Source: Eggerthellaceae bacterium UBA3686 (lineage in GTDB: Bacteria; Actinomycetota; Coriobacteriia; Coriobacteriales; Eggerthellaceae). From it: a stretch of 26,528 nt of DNA. Location of the stretch: positions 1-26,528 of the forward strand of contig DFIX01000015.1 in assembly GCA_002371495.1 (NCBI GenBank), given 5' to 3'. A model generated the notes under the pieces. The model searched no databases, was not told the origin of the DNA, and saw only the letters and a program-made list of their open reading frames with translations. Positions 16,108 through 23,177 of the stretch are shown piece after piece (position 1 is the first letter of the stretch; each line of letters begins with the position of its first letter). Made by a program: the position numbers and the translations under genes.

Positions 16108-16797
16108 GTGGAAAAAGGAATACTGTACGGTGTGAGCGTAGGGCCTGGCGATCCCGAACTGCTGACGCTGAAAGCCGTGCACGCCATTCAAGAAGCAGAC
16201 GTTATTGCGGTGCCCAACATCGGGCACGGTCGCCAGACGGCGCTTTCGATTGCGGCCGAGTACATCGAGGGCAAGCCCCAGATCGAATGCTCGACGCCCA
16301 TGACTCGCGACGCGGAGGTTCGCCATGCTGCTTATGCCGAAAATGCGCGAGTGATTAGCGAGCTTCTAGACGCTGGGAAAAACGTTGCCTATCTATGCCT
16401 CGGCGACATCGGCGTGTACGCCAGCTTCGCGCCCGTTAACGAGCTGGTACGTGCTGCCGGCTACGACGTGCACATCATTCCGGGCGTCACGTCCTTCTCG
16501 GCGAGTGCGGCGCGCTTGGGCATTGTCCTGTGCGAAGGCTCCGAGCGCTTGCTCGTATCGCCGGTCATGTCGGGCAATGTCGACGAGATTTTGGACGTTC
16601 CTGCCAACAAGGTGTTCATGAAGTCGGGGAAAGCTGTTGCCGAGCTGCGCGACAAGTTGGCCGAGCGCGGCGAGCTGGAGCATGCCAGCATGGTTGCCAA
16701 CTGCGGGCTTCCCGACGAGAAGGTTTTCCCGCATTTCGCCGATATCGAAGACGATACCGACTACTTCTCGGTCGTCATCGTCAAGGAAAATGTGTAA
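16108..16797 (+). CDS. cbiL: Precorrin-2 / cobalt-precorrin-2 C20-methyltransferase
   Basis: This enzyme transfers a methyl group from SAM to C20 of (cobalt-)precorrin-2 in corrin synthesis. The 229-residue protein has the tetrapyrrole methylase signature GVSVGPGDPELLT at the N-terminus, YLCLGDIGVYASF near residue 97, and IIPGVTSFSASAARLG with the substrate/SAM loop. The presence of CbiK supports the cobalt-early (anaerobic) route. It starts at GTG 16108 with GAAAGGTGG 7 nt upstream. The last codons and the TAA stop (16795-16797) are part of a 37-nt palindromic repeat, so the natural C-terminus was probably set or altered by that element. Genes for the later Cbi steps are not in the window. 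Confidence 0.93.
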   Translation: MEKGILYGVSVGPGDPELLTLKAVHAIQEADVIAVPNIGHGRQTALSIAAEYIEGKPQIECSTPMTRDAEVRHAAYAENARVISELLDAGKNVAYLCLGDIGVYASFAPVNELVRAAGYDVHIIPGVTSFSASAARLGIVLCEGSERLLVSPVMSGNVDEILDVPANKVFMKSGKAVAELRDKLAERGELEHASMVANCGLPDEKVFPHFADIEDDTDYFSVVIVKENV

Positions 16798-16824
16798 AAA
16801 GGGTCAGACCCCTTTTACACATTT
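16788..16824. repeat. GGGTCAGACCC palindromic repeat, copy 2
   Basis: AAATGTGTAAAAAGGGTC (16788-16805), a central A and GACCCCTTTTACACATTT (16807-16824) pair at 17 of 18 positions. The stop codon of cbiL lies in the left arm. The 37 nt are identical, mismatch included, to copy 3 at 19324-19360. Confidence 0.92.
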
Positions 16825-16838
16825 AGGGAAAACGCGCC

Positions 16839-17681
16839 ATGATAGAGATACAGAACCTCACAAAGACGTTCGGCGATTTCACAGCGGTGGATCACCTAAA
16901 CCTGACCATCGAGACGAACGAGTTCATGGGCCTGCTTGGGCCGAATGGTGCTGGCAAAACAACGACGATCAGCATGATGTCGACGGTGCTTTTGCCCACG
17001 GAAGGGCAGATACTCATCGACGGAGAGCAGCTCAACCGCAAGGCAGCCGCCGCCAAGCGCAAGCTTTCGGTCGTTACGCAGGAATACTCGATGCGCCAGG
17101 ACATGACCATGAACGAGGTCATGGAATACCAGGGGCGTCTGTACTACATGCGCAAGAAGGAGATTCGCGCCAAGACCGAAGAGCTCTTCGAGTTTGCGGG
17201 CCTAAGCAAGTTCGGGCATCGCGTGGTGCGGCATCTGTCGGGCGGGATGAAGCGCAAGCTCATGATTTGCCGCGCGCTCATGGTCGAGCCGGAGGTTCTT
17301 CTGCTCGACGAGCCGACGGCTGGCATGGACGCATTGGCCCGTCGCCAGATGTGGGATTTGCTGCGCAGCCTGAAGGACCGCAACCTCACCATTCTGCTGA
17401 CGACGCACTATATCGACGAGGCGCAGGCGCTGTGCAACCGCGTTGCATTCATTGATGGCGGCAAACTCGACGTTGTCGACGCGCCGCTTGCTCTCATTAA
17501 CCGGCTCGGGCCGTTTGCCGTCGATAATCTGGAAGACGGAAAGCTCATTAGCCGCTATTTCCCCACGAGGGAGGCAGCTATCGAAGCGCTGCGCGCATTG
17601 CCCGAAGACGCCGCTCTTCGGGCAACGACGTTGGAAGACGTGTTCGTGGAAAGGGTTGGGCACCGTATTACGAAACGCTAG
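16839..17681 (+). CDS. ABC-2 type transporter ATP-binding protein
   Basis: The 280-residue ATPase has Walker A GPNGAGKTTT (about residue 35), signature LSGGMKRKL, Walker B LLLDEPTAGMD and switch histidine in TTHYIDEA, followed by a roughly 60-residue C-terminal extension of the drug/polysaccharide-exporter (NodI/DrrA) type. It pairs with the permease gene 78 nt downstream. It starts at ATG 16839, 15 nt after a palindrome. The DrrA-like architecture suggests export rather than import. Lying between cbiL and a chelatase gene, it may move a tetrapyrrole, metal or toxic intermediate; that is inference from context only. Confidence 0.92.
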   Translation: MIEIQNLTKTFGDFTAVDHLNLTIETNEFMGLLGPNGAGKTTTISMMSTVLLPTEGQILIDGEQLNRKAAAAKRKLSVVTQEYSMRQDMTMNEVMEYQGRLYYMRKKEIRAKTEELFEFAGLSKFGHRVVRHLSGGMKRKLMICRALMVEPEVLLLDEPTAGMDALARRQMWDLLRSLKDRNLTILLTTHYIDEAQALCNRVAFIDGGKLDVVDAPLALINRLGPFAVDNLEDGKLISRYFPTREAAIEALRALPEDAALRATTLEDVFVERVGHRITKR

Positions 17682-17694
17682 CGTATGCGATAGG

Positions 17695-17729
17695 CGATGA
17701 GTCACCTTACCAGGTAGCCTGACTCATCG
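17695..17729. other. Two-stage intergenic hairpin between the ABC-2 ATPase and permease genes
   Basis: CGATGAGTCA (17695-17704) is the exact complement of TGACTCATCG (17720-17729), and TACC/GGTA pair inside around a single A. It lies 13 nt after the ATPase stop and could set the ratio of ATPase to permease by attenuation or mRNA protection. No T-run follows. Confidence 0.6.
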
Positions 17730-17759
17730 ATTTGCAAGTAGTTGGAGTACGGAAAACGC

Positions 17760-18491
17760 ATGGGGATCATTACAGTACTTTGGGAAAAATGGGCGGAGTT
17801 CAAACGCGACTTCTACAAAATTACGGTCGCGGCAATGATTTCGCCGTTGATGTACTTGCTCGTGTTCGGGTTGGGCATTCAGACTACGTCTCATGGCGAG
17901 CCGTATCTGAACTTTCTGATCCCGGGCATTGTGGCCATGGTGACGATGACGGGCAGCTTCAGCGCGGTGTCTCAGAATATGAGCGTCCAACGCTTGTACG
18001 AGAAAGCGCTCGACCAGGTCATGGTCTCGCCTACGCCGTTATGGCAGTTCATCGTGGGCCAGATCGTGGGCGGCGCATTGCGCGGCATGTACGCGGCGGT
18101 GGTCATCTTGCTCCTAATATCGCCAATTCGTACGTCACTGGTATTCAGCCCGCTGTCGTTCGCCATCCTGTTCCTGAACGGCACGGTGTTCGCGACCATC
18201 GCGGTCGCGCTGTCGTTCCTGGCGAAGAGCTACACCGATGCTCCGCGCTTCAACACGTACATCATCATGCCGATGTCGTTTCTGTGCAACACGTTCTTCT
18301 CGACCGACCAGATGCCGCATGGCATAAAGGAGTTCGTGCAGGCGTTGCCGCTTTCGCAGACGTCCGATATGATTCGCGCTATCGCCAGCGGCCTCGAGCC
18401 GAACCTGATGGGCGTGCTCGTGCTGTTGGTGTATCTGGTCGTTTTTTCGGCCATTTCGTTCATGTTCATCTACAAGAAGAAGAATCTGTAG
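17760..18491 (+). CDS. ABC-2 type transporter permease
   Basis: The roughly 243-residue membrane protein has about six hydrophobic segments and the ABC-2 family pattern: an N-terminal cytoplasmic amphipathic stretch (WEKWAEFKRDFY), YLNFLIPGIVAMV, and near the C-terminus PLSQTSDMIRAIA. It is the membrane partner of the ATPase at 16839. I chose ATG 17760; a TTG at 17742 would add six residues. The next gene's ribosome binding site (GGAGG) begins at the final base of this gene's TAG, so the two are likely translationally coupled and co-expressed. Confidence 0.9.
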   Translation: MGIITVLWEKWAEFKRDFYKITVAAMISPLMYLLVFGLGIQTTSHGEPYLNFLIPGIVAMVTMTGSFSAVSQNMSVQRLYEKALDQVMVSPTPLWQFIVGQIVGGALRGMYAAVVILLLISPIRTSLVFSPLSFAILFLNGTVFATIAVALSFLAKSYTDAPRFNTYIIMPMSFLCNTFFSTDQMPHGIKEFVQALPLSQTSDMIRAIASGLEPNLMGVLVLLVYLVVFSAISFMFIYKKKNL

Positions 18492-18501
18492 GAGGCGCTT
18501 G

Positions 18502-19290
18502 GTGAAAGCATTGCTATCGGTGAGCTTCGGTACGTCATACGAAGAGACCCGCATCAAGACTATCGACGTTATCGACGAACTGCTGGCTTCGGCGTTCCCG
18601 GGCCGCGCGCTCTACAGCGCTTGGACGAGCGGGCGCATCGTGGCGCGCGTGCGGGCCGAGCGAGGCGAGCACCACGATACGCTCGAGGAGGCATTCGAGC
18701 GCATGGGGGCCGATGGAGTTGACGACCTTCTTGTTGCCGTGACCTGCCTGATGGACGGGCATGAAATGCGCAAGATTACCTCGGCGGTGAAAGCGTGGGA
18801 ATCCGAAGGCGCTGGTCGTAATGCGCGCGTGGCACGTCCGCTCTTGTCGAGCCAGGAGGATCGCGAAGCTATGGCAACGGCGGTGTGCGAAGAGTTTTCG
18901 GACGTGTCTGCCGATGAAGCTGTGTTGCTCATGGGTCACGGGTCGCCGAAGGGCCCCAACGAGGTGTATGGGCAGATTCAGGACCTTCTTGCAGGTCGCG
19001 GGCGCGCGAACTTTCTCGTCGCGACCGTCGAAGGCGAGCCGGTATTCGAAGACGCGCTTGCCGCCCTTGAGCAGCTTGGGCCTTCGCGTGTGTACTTGGC
19101 GCCCTTTATGTTCGTAGCGGGCGACCATGCGATCAACGATATGGCGGGCAAAGACGACGATTCGTGGGTAAGCCGGCTGAAGGCGCACGGCTTCCAGGTC
19201 GAGGTCGTGCTGAAAGGTCTGGGCCAGTATCCGGCAGTGCAGCGTCTCGTAGTCGACCACGCGCTTTCGGCTGATTGTCTTGCTGACTAG
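18502..19290 (+). CDS. Cytoplasmic CbiK-type chelatase (sirohydrochlorin cobaltochelatase family), second copy
   Basis: This 262-residue protein is a paralogue of the secreted chelatase at 10465 but has no signal peptide. The domain begins LLSVSFGTSYEETR, and the metal ligands match: His146 in MGHG, Glu177/179 in TVEGEP and His209 in AGDHAINDM. The segment that reads THLMHGAEYD in the secreted copy reads TCLMDGHEMRK here, so His234 there aligns with Cys82. This could signal a different metal or tetrapyrrole. Start GTG 18502 has GGAGG 6 nt upstream; a TTG one codon earlier is too close. It is coupled to the ABC-2 permease. Its role is most likely Co2+ insertion for CbiL, or metal insertion for siroheme. 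Confidence 0.9.
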   Translation: MKALLSVSFGTSYEETRIKTIDVIDELLASAFPGRALYSAWTSGRIVARVRAERGEHHDTLEEAFERMGADGVDDLLVAVTCLMDGHEMRKITSAVKAWESEGAGRNARVARPLLSSQEDREAMATAVCEEFSDVSADEAVLLMGHGSPKGPNEVYGQIQDLLAGRGRANFLVATVEGEPVFEDALAALEQLGPSRVYLAPFMFVAGDHAINDMAGKDDDSWVSRLKAHGFQVEVVLKGLGQYPAVQRLVVDHALSADCLAD

Positions 19291-19301
19291 AGGTGTTGGG
19301 T

Positions 19302-20417
19302 GTGACATTGCTTACGTACAGAGAAATGTGTAAAAAGGGTCAGACCCCTTTTACACATTTTGCGCGCTTGGCCTTGCTCGTGGGCATCATTTTCTGCCTT
19401 GCAGCATGCATGTGCGTTCATCGGGCTTATGCCGATGATGCCCACAACGGTGTGGCGAGCGACAAAGAGATGGCGTCGAGCAAGGCGCTGCTGCTCGAGG
19501 GCATGCAGCCCATAACCGGTGACAAGGTGAAAGACGGCGTATACGACATCGATGCGGAATCGTCGTCGCCATTCTTCAAACTGGGTGATACCAAGCTGAC
19601 CGTCCGCGACGGCAAGATGACAGCCAGCATCGCCTTGGATTCCAAGAGTTATCCGCTCGTATTCATGGGTACAGCCGAGGATGCTGCTGCGGCGCCGTAT
19701 GAGGAATACATCGAATTCGACGGCGACGCTTGGACGTTCACGATTCCCGTCGAGGCGCTCGATCAGGAGATCTACTGCGCGGCGTACAGCAAGCGCCGCA
19801 AGCAATGGTACGACCGCAAGCTTATGTTTTACGCGGCGACACTGCCGCAGGATGCGCTTTCGGTGGAGCTTCCCGAATACGGTGAACCTGTCGAGAGCTC
19901 GGGCGCCAGCGTTGCTAAAACCGCCAGCGACGTTTCGCTCGGCAAGACAGGAAGCGAGAATCCCGAGACGGGCGCCGTACCCATCGACATGCCCGATGGC
20001 ACGTACTCTATCGAAGTCAATATGACCGGCGGCAGCGGTCGTGCTTCGGTGAGCTCGCCAACGTGGCTCATCGTCGAGGACGGCTATGCATATGCGCGCC
20101 TGCTGTGGTCGAGCTCGTACTACGATTACATGCTCGTTGACGAGAAGCGCTACGACAACATGACCGACGACGGCAGCAACTCCACGTTCAAGATTCCCAT
20201 CCTTGCCATGGACGAGGAGATTCCCGTTGTCGCCGACACGACAGCTATGGGCGATCCGGTCGAGATAGAGTATTACCTGACGTTTTATTCCAGCACAGTC
20301 GACGACGTTGATGCGATTCCGCAGGAGGCAGCAATTAAAGTATTGATCCTTGCCATCGCCATCATCGTTGCAGGCGGTATCTTGAACTATGTGCTGAAGA
20401 AGCGACGCAAGCAATAG
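19302..20417 (+). CDS. Membrane-anchored protein with tandem type A and type B domains
   Basis: The protein has about 371 residues. After a palindrome-encoded N-terminal stretch (MCKKGQTPFTHF) comes a signal/anchor helix (ARLALLVGIIFCLAAC). Domain A spans about residues 77-185 (GVYDIDAES, DGKMTASIAL, FTIPVEALD, QWYDRKL), and domain B about 230-335 (GGSGRASVSSP, LLWSSSYYDYMLVD, NSTFKIPILAMD, TTAMGDP). A C-terminal transmembrane helix ends KKRRKQ. It thus fuses the domains found singly in the lipoproteins at 9855 and 12125. Start GTG 19302 has AGAGGTG 6 nt upstream; ATG 19326 is an alternative. An LAAC lipobox and an AYA-DD signal peptidase site are both possible. It is presumably a ligand-relay protein on the outer membrane face; the ligand is unknown. 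Confidence 0.85.
   Translation: MTLLTYREMCKKGQTPFTHFARLALLVGIIFCLAACMCVHRAYADDAHNGVASDKEMASSKALLLEGMQPITGDKVKDGVYDIDAESSSPFFKLGDTKLTVRDGKMTASIALDSKSYPLVFMGTAEDAAAAPYEEYIEFDGDAWTFTIPVEALDQEIYCAAYSKRRKQWYDRKLMFYAATLPQDALSVELPEYGEPVESSGASVAKTASDVSLGKTGSENPETGAVPIDMPDGTYSIEVNMTGGSGRASVSSPTWLIVEDGYAYARLLWSSSYYDYMLVDEKRYDNMTDDGSNSTFKIPILAMDEEIPVVADTTAMGDPVEIEYYLTFYSSTVDDVDAIPQEAAIKVLILAIAIIVAGGILNYVLKKRRKQ
19324..19360. repeat. GGGTCAGACCC palindromic repeat, copy 3, inside a coding sequence
   Basis: Its 37 nt are identical to copy 2: AAATGTGTAAAAAGGGTC (19324-19341), a central A, and the right arm (19343-19360). It lies in frame in the N-terminal region of the two-domain protein and encodes MCKKGQTPFTHF directly before the signal helix. 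Confidence 0.92.
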
Positions 20418-20470
20418 CCATTCAAGGACCGTTAAGTGGGTTATTCGCAATGCGCAGAAGAGAAGTGAAA

Positions 20471-22015
20471 ATGAGTGATATAGCTGATAACACGCAAATC
20501 ATCTACATGATTGGCACCGACCACAGTTTGGCTTCGGCGGAGGTGCGCTCTGCGTTCTCGCTGCCAGTCGACATCCGCGAGGCGGTGCTCTCGCTCGCTC
20601 GTGCCAAGCTCGGCGCATCGGGCGTGGTTTTGCTTGCGACTTGCAATCGAACCGAGCTTTGGGTGAGCTATGACGGTATGCGGGAGCCCGAGCGCAGCGT
20701 CGACGAGCGCGGCGTTCCCCTGGTTGGCGATCCGCTGTTACAGGCGATGTGCGATATGCACATGGTAGCTCCCGAAGAGTACGCGCAGTACTTCACGTGT
20801 CGTTCGGGCGAGAACGCGGTGAGCCATCTGTTTCATGTTGCCTGCGGCCTGCGTTCGGCCATTGTCGCCGAGGACCAGATTATCTCGCAGGTGAAGCAGG
20901 CCATTGCCTTCTCGCGCGAGATAGGGGTGGCCGACAGCGTGCTCGAAGTGCTGTTCCGCCAGGCTGTAACGTCGGCAAAGCAGGTGAAAAGCGGAGTACG
21001 TTTCACGCGCGCTTATGCGACAGCCATCGACCAGGCGGTAGCCCTCCTGAGCGATAGGGGCGTGGACTTGGCCGATTGCACGTGCATGGTTATCGGCAAC
21101 GGCGAATACGGCCGCCTCGCGGCGTCGACGTTGGTGGAGCAAGGGGCAGAGGTGCTCGTTACGGTTCGCCAGTATACTCACGGCGCCGTTGCGGTGCCGC
21201 GCGGGTGCACGGGTGTACCCTATACCGAGCGATACGGGCATCTCGATCGCTGCCAGGTCATTATGAGCGCTACCACGAGTCCGCATTACACGCTCGAGCG
21301 CGAACGAGTCGACGAGGTGCATGATTCCGGGCACGAGCTCCTACTGTTCGATTTGGCAGTGCCGTGCGACATCGAGCCGAGTATCGCGGACGCGCCTGGA
21401 TGCGAGCGTTTCGACATCGATAGTTTTGGGACGCAAATTGGCGAAGAGAACAAGCAGGCCATCGCTGCAGCCCAACGCATGCTGGCATCGGGCATGGATG
21501 ATTTCTGGGATTGGATGCGCAGACGCGAAACGATGGCGCAAGTGAAGCCGCCTGTAGCCGCACTGTTCCCCATGTTTTTCGATATCAGCGACAAGCATGC
21601 CGTGTTCGTCGGGGGCGGTACGATTGCCATGCGCCGCGTGCGCACCTTGCTGCCGTTCGTGAACGAGATTACGGTCTATGCGCCTGAGTTCTCGCCGGAG
21701 CTCGAGAGGTTTGCCGTCGATGGAGCTGTGACGCTCGTTCGCCGCGCGTACGAGCCCAATGTGCTCGACGGAGCCGACATGGTGTTCGCCTGCACGAACA
21801 GCCGTGAGCTCAACGACGAAGTGTGGGCCGAGTGCAAGCGGCGCCACGTGCTGGTCAACGTGTGCAGCGACCGCTTCAAATGTGATTTTCATTTTCCGGG
21901 CGTTGCGGTTCACGAGAATATGGTTGTGGGCGTCAGCGCCGGCGGCAAGGATCATCGCGCTGTCAGGCAGCTGCGGGCGCGTATCGAGAGGTTGATGGAA
22001 GAAGAGGACGTGTAG
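20471..22015 (+). CDS. hemA: Glutamyl-tRNA reductase fused to a Met8/CysG-N-like precorrin-2 dehydrogenase
   Basis: The N-terminal part (about 1-365) is glutamyl-tRNA reductase, which makes glutamate-1-semialdehyde from Glu-tRNA: catalytic Cys58 in ATCNRTELW, the substrate-pocket segment GLRSAIVAEDQI and the NADPH loop VIGNGEYG. The C-terminal part (about 366-514) is the NAD-binding half of siroheme synthase, with VFVGGGTIAMRRV, VFACTNSRELN and VNVCSDRFKCDFHFPG, which oxidises precorrin-2 to sirohydrochlorin. The HemA dimerisation helices that normally follow the FWDWM segment appear to be replaced by the Met8 module. ATG 20471 is chosen for family fit; ATG 20450 would add seven basic residues. 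The gene opens the trunk-pathway set hemA-hemC-cobA/hemD. Confidence 0.92.
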   Translation: MSDIADNTQIIYMIGTDHSLASAEVRSAFSLPVDIREAVLSLARAKLGASGVVLLATCNRTELWVSYDGMREPERSVDERGVPLVGDPLLQAMCDMHMVAPEEYAQYFTCRSGENAVSHLFHVACGLRSAIVAEDQIISQVKQAIAFSREIGVADSVLEVLFRQAVTSAKQVKSGVRFTRAYATAIDQAVALLSDRGVDLADCTCMVIGNGEYGRLAASTLVEQGAEVLVTVRQYTHGAVAVPRGCTGVPYTERYGHLDRCQVIMSATTSPHYTLERERVDEVHDSGHELLLFDLAVPCDIEPSIADAPGCERFDIDSFGTQIGEENKQAIAAAQRMLASGMDDFWDWMRRRETMAQVKPPVAALFPMFFDISDKHAVFVGGGTIAMRRVRTLLPFVNEITVYAPEFSPELERFAVDGAVTLVRRAYEPNVLDGADMVFACTNSRELNDEVWAECKRRHVLVNVCSDRFKCDFHFPGVAVHENMVVGVSAGGKDHRAVRQLRARIERLMEEEDV

Positions 22016-22050
22016 CCATATGCGGAGGCGTGCTGAATCTCGAGCCCGCC

Positions 22051-22162
22051 GCGCTTCCGCCCTTGGAGGCGCGCTCTGGCTTGGCTTCGGCTTAACCTAT
22101 ATGTATGTTGGAAGAAAGTGCCTGCAGAATCGCCGGAGTCACGCCTCCAAGGGCGGAAGCGC
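22051..22162. repeat. Long-stem hairpin element, copy 3 (conserved apical core, unrelated outer stem)
   Basis: Left arm 22051-22071 and right arm 22142-22162 are perfectly complementary over 21 bp, with no sequence resemblance to the stems of copies 1 and 2. After a mismatch and a bulge, eight further pairs (22073-22080 with 22132-22140) close a 50-nt core (22081-22130) starting TTGGCTTCGGCTTAACC and ending AGTGCCTGCAGAAT. The element occupies nearly all of the gap between hemA and hemC, ending 38 nt before hemC. GGAGGCGTG at 22024-22032 can also pair with 22140-22148. Confidence 0.82.
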
Positions 22163-22200
22163 TTCGGTAAGCTGCCCGGTGCGTTCTATGGAGGTTAATC

Positions 22201-23100
22201 GTGGGTAGGGTAATCATTGGTAGTCGCGACAGCAAGTTGGCGGTGCGACAGAGCGAGATGGTCATCGAGTTTTTGCGCGGGGCGCATCCTGGGCTTGAGG
22301 TCGAGCTGGCCACGTTCAAAACGACGGGCGACAAGATTTTGGACCGTAGGCTCGACCAAATCGGCGGCAAGGGTCTGTTCGTGAAGGAGCTCGATGCGGC
22401 GCTGCGTGCGGGCGAATGCGACTATACGGTGCACAGTTGCAAGGACCTACCCATGGAAATACCCGCTGACCTGCCGCTCGTGTGCTTTTCAGCACGCGAG
22501 GACCCGCGAGATGTGCTGGTGTTTCCGAAAGGGGCGGGCGAGCCGGATTGGTCCAAGCCCGTCGGCACGTCGTCGCGCCGACGCGAAATTCAGCTGAGGG
22601 CGCTCTTTCCCGAAGCGACGTTCGAAAGCGTGCGCGGCAATTTGCAGACCCGTTTGCGCAAGCTTGACGAGGGCGGCTATGGCGCGCTCGTGCTGGCAGC
22701 CGCTGGGCTCAAGCGCATGGGGCTGGCTGACCGCATCGGGCGCTATCTTGAGCCCGACGAGGTCATCCCTTCGGCAGCGCAGGGCGTGCTGGCGGTACAA
22801 GGGCGCACGGATGCCGATTCGTCGCTGTTCGATGGCTTCGCGGACTCAGAAGTCGCGGTGGCCGTGAGCGCCGAGCGGGCGTTCGTCACGCGGCTCGATG
22901 GTGGCTGCTCGTCGCCCATTGCGGCGCATGCGCGGCTGCTGGAAGGCGGGAATCGAATTGAGCTTTTGGGCCTGTACTATGACGAGGAGGGTCAGAAAGC
23001 CTACCGCAGCCATATCGAGGGTGCTGCAGTCGATGCTGTTGAGCTAGCCTACAAGCTGGCTGACGATTTGCGTGCCGGCAACGGCGATTTGGTGGAGTAA
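22201..23100 (+). CDS. hemC: Hydroxymethylbilane synthase (porphobilinogen deaminase)
   Basis: HemC polymerises four porphobilinogen units to hydroxymethylbilane in the cytoplasm, using a covalent dipyrromethane cofactor. The 299 residues show IGSRDSKLAVRQSE at the N-terminus, HSCKDLPMEIP, GTSSRRREIQLRALFPE, RGNLQTRLRKLDEG, and the cofactor-binding Cys236 in LDGGCSSPIAAHA. The start is GTG 22201 with GGAGG 7 nt upstream. The upstream 185 nt are taken up by a long hairpin element that could affect readthrough from hemA. cobA-hemD follows within 80 nt. Confidence 0.96.
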   Translation: MGRVIIGSRDSKLAVRQSEMVIEFLRGAHPGLEVELATFKTTGDKILDRRLDQIGGKGLFVKELDAALRAGECDYTVHSCKDLPMEIPADLPLVCFSAREDPRDVLVFPKGAGEPDWSKPVGTSSRRREIQLRALFPEATFESVRGNLQTRLRKLDEGGYGALVLAAAGLKRMGLADRIGRYLEPDEVIPSAAQGVLAVQGRTDADSSLFDGFADSEVAVAVSAERAFVTRLDGGCSSPIAAHARLLEGGNRIELLGLYYDEEGQKAYRSHIEGAAVDAVELAYKLADDLRAGNGDLVE

Positions 23101-23177
23101 CGGTAAGGACAAGCCAGATGAGCCGGGCAGGTGGCTCTTCGAAACTCGTCTGGCTCGCAAAGAAGCTGGAGCAAAAG

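Noticed and set aside
19974..19985. A sortase-like NPETG motif in the linker of the A-B domain protein
   Set aside because: It is in the middle of the protein rather than just before a C-terminal hydrophobic helix and basic tail, so it is unlikely to be a sorting signal.
19287..20450. A 387-codon antisense frame opposite the A-B domain protein
   Set aside because: The plus-strand protein shares two domains with other proteins in the window, while the antisense product has no similarity to anything.
8400..22162. The idea that the three long-stem elements form a CRISPR array, integron attC sites or classic MITEs
   Set aside because: They are kilobases apart with no spacer pattern, lack the outer conserved attC-type boxes, and their terminal arms are not conserved between copies as transposon ends would be.
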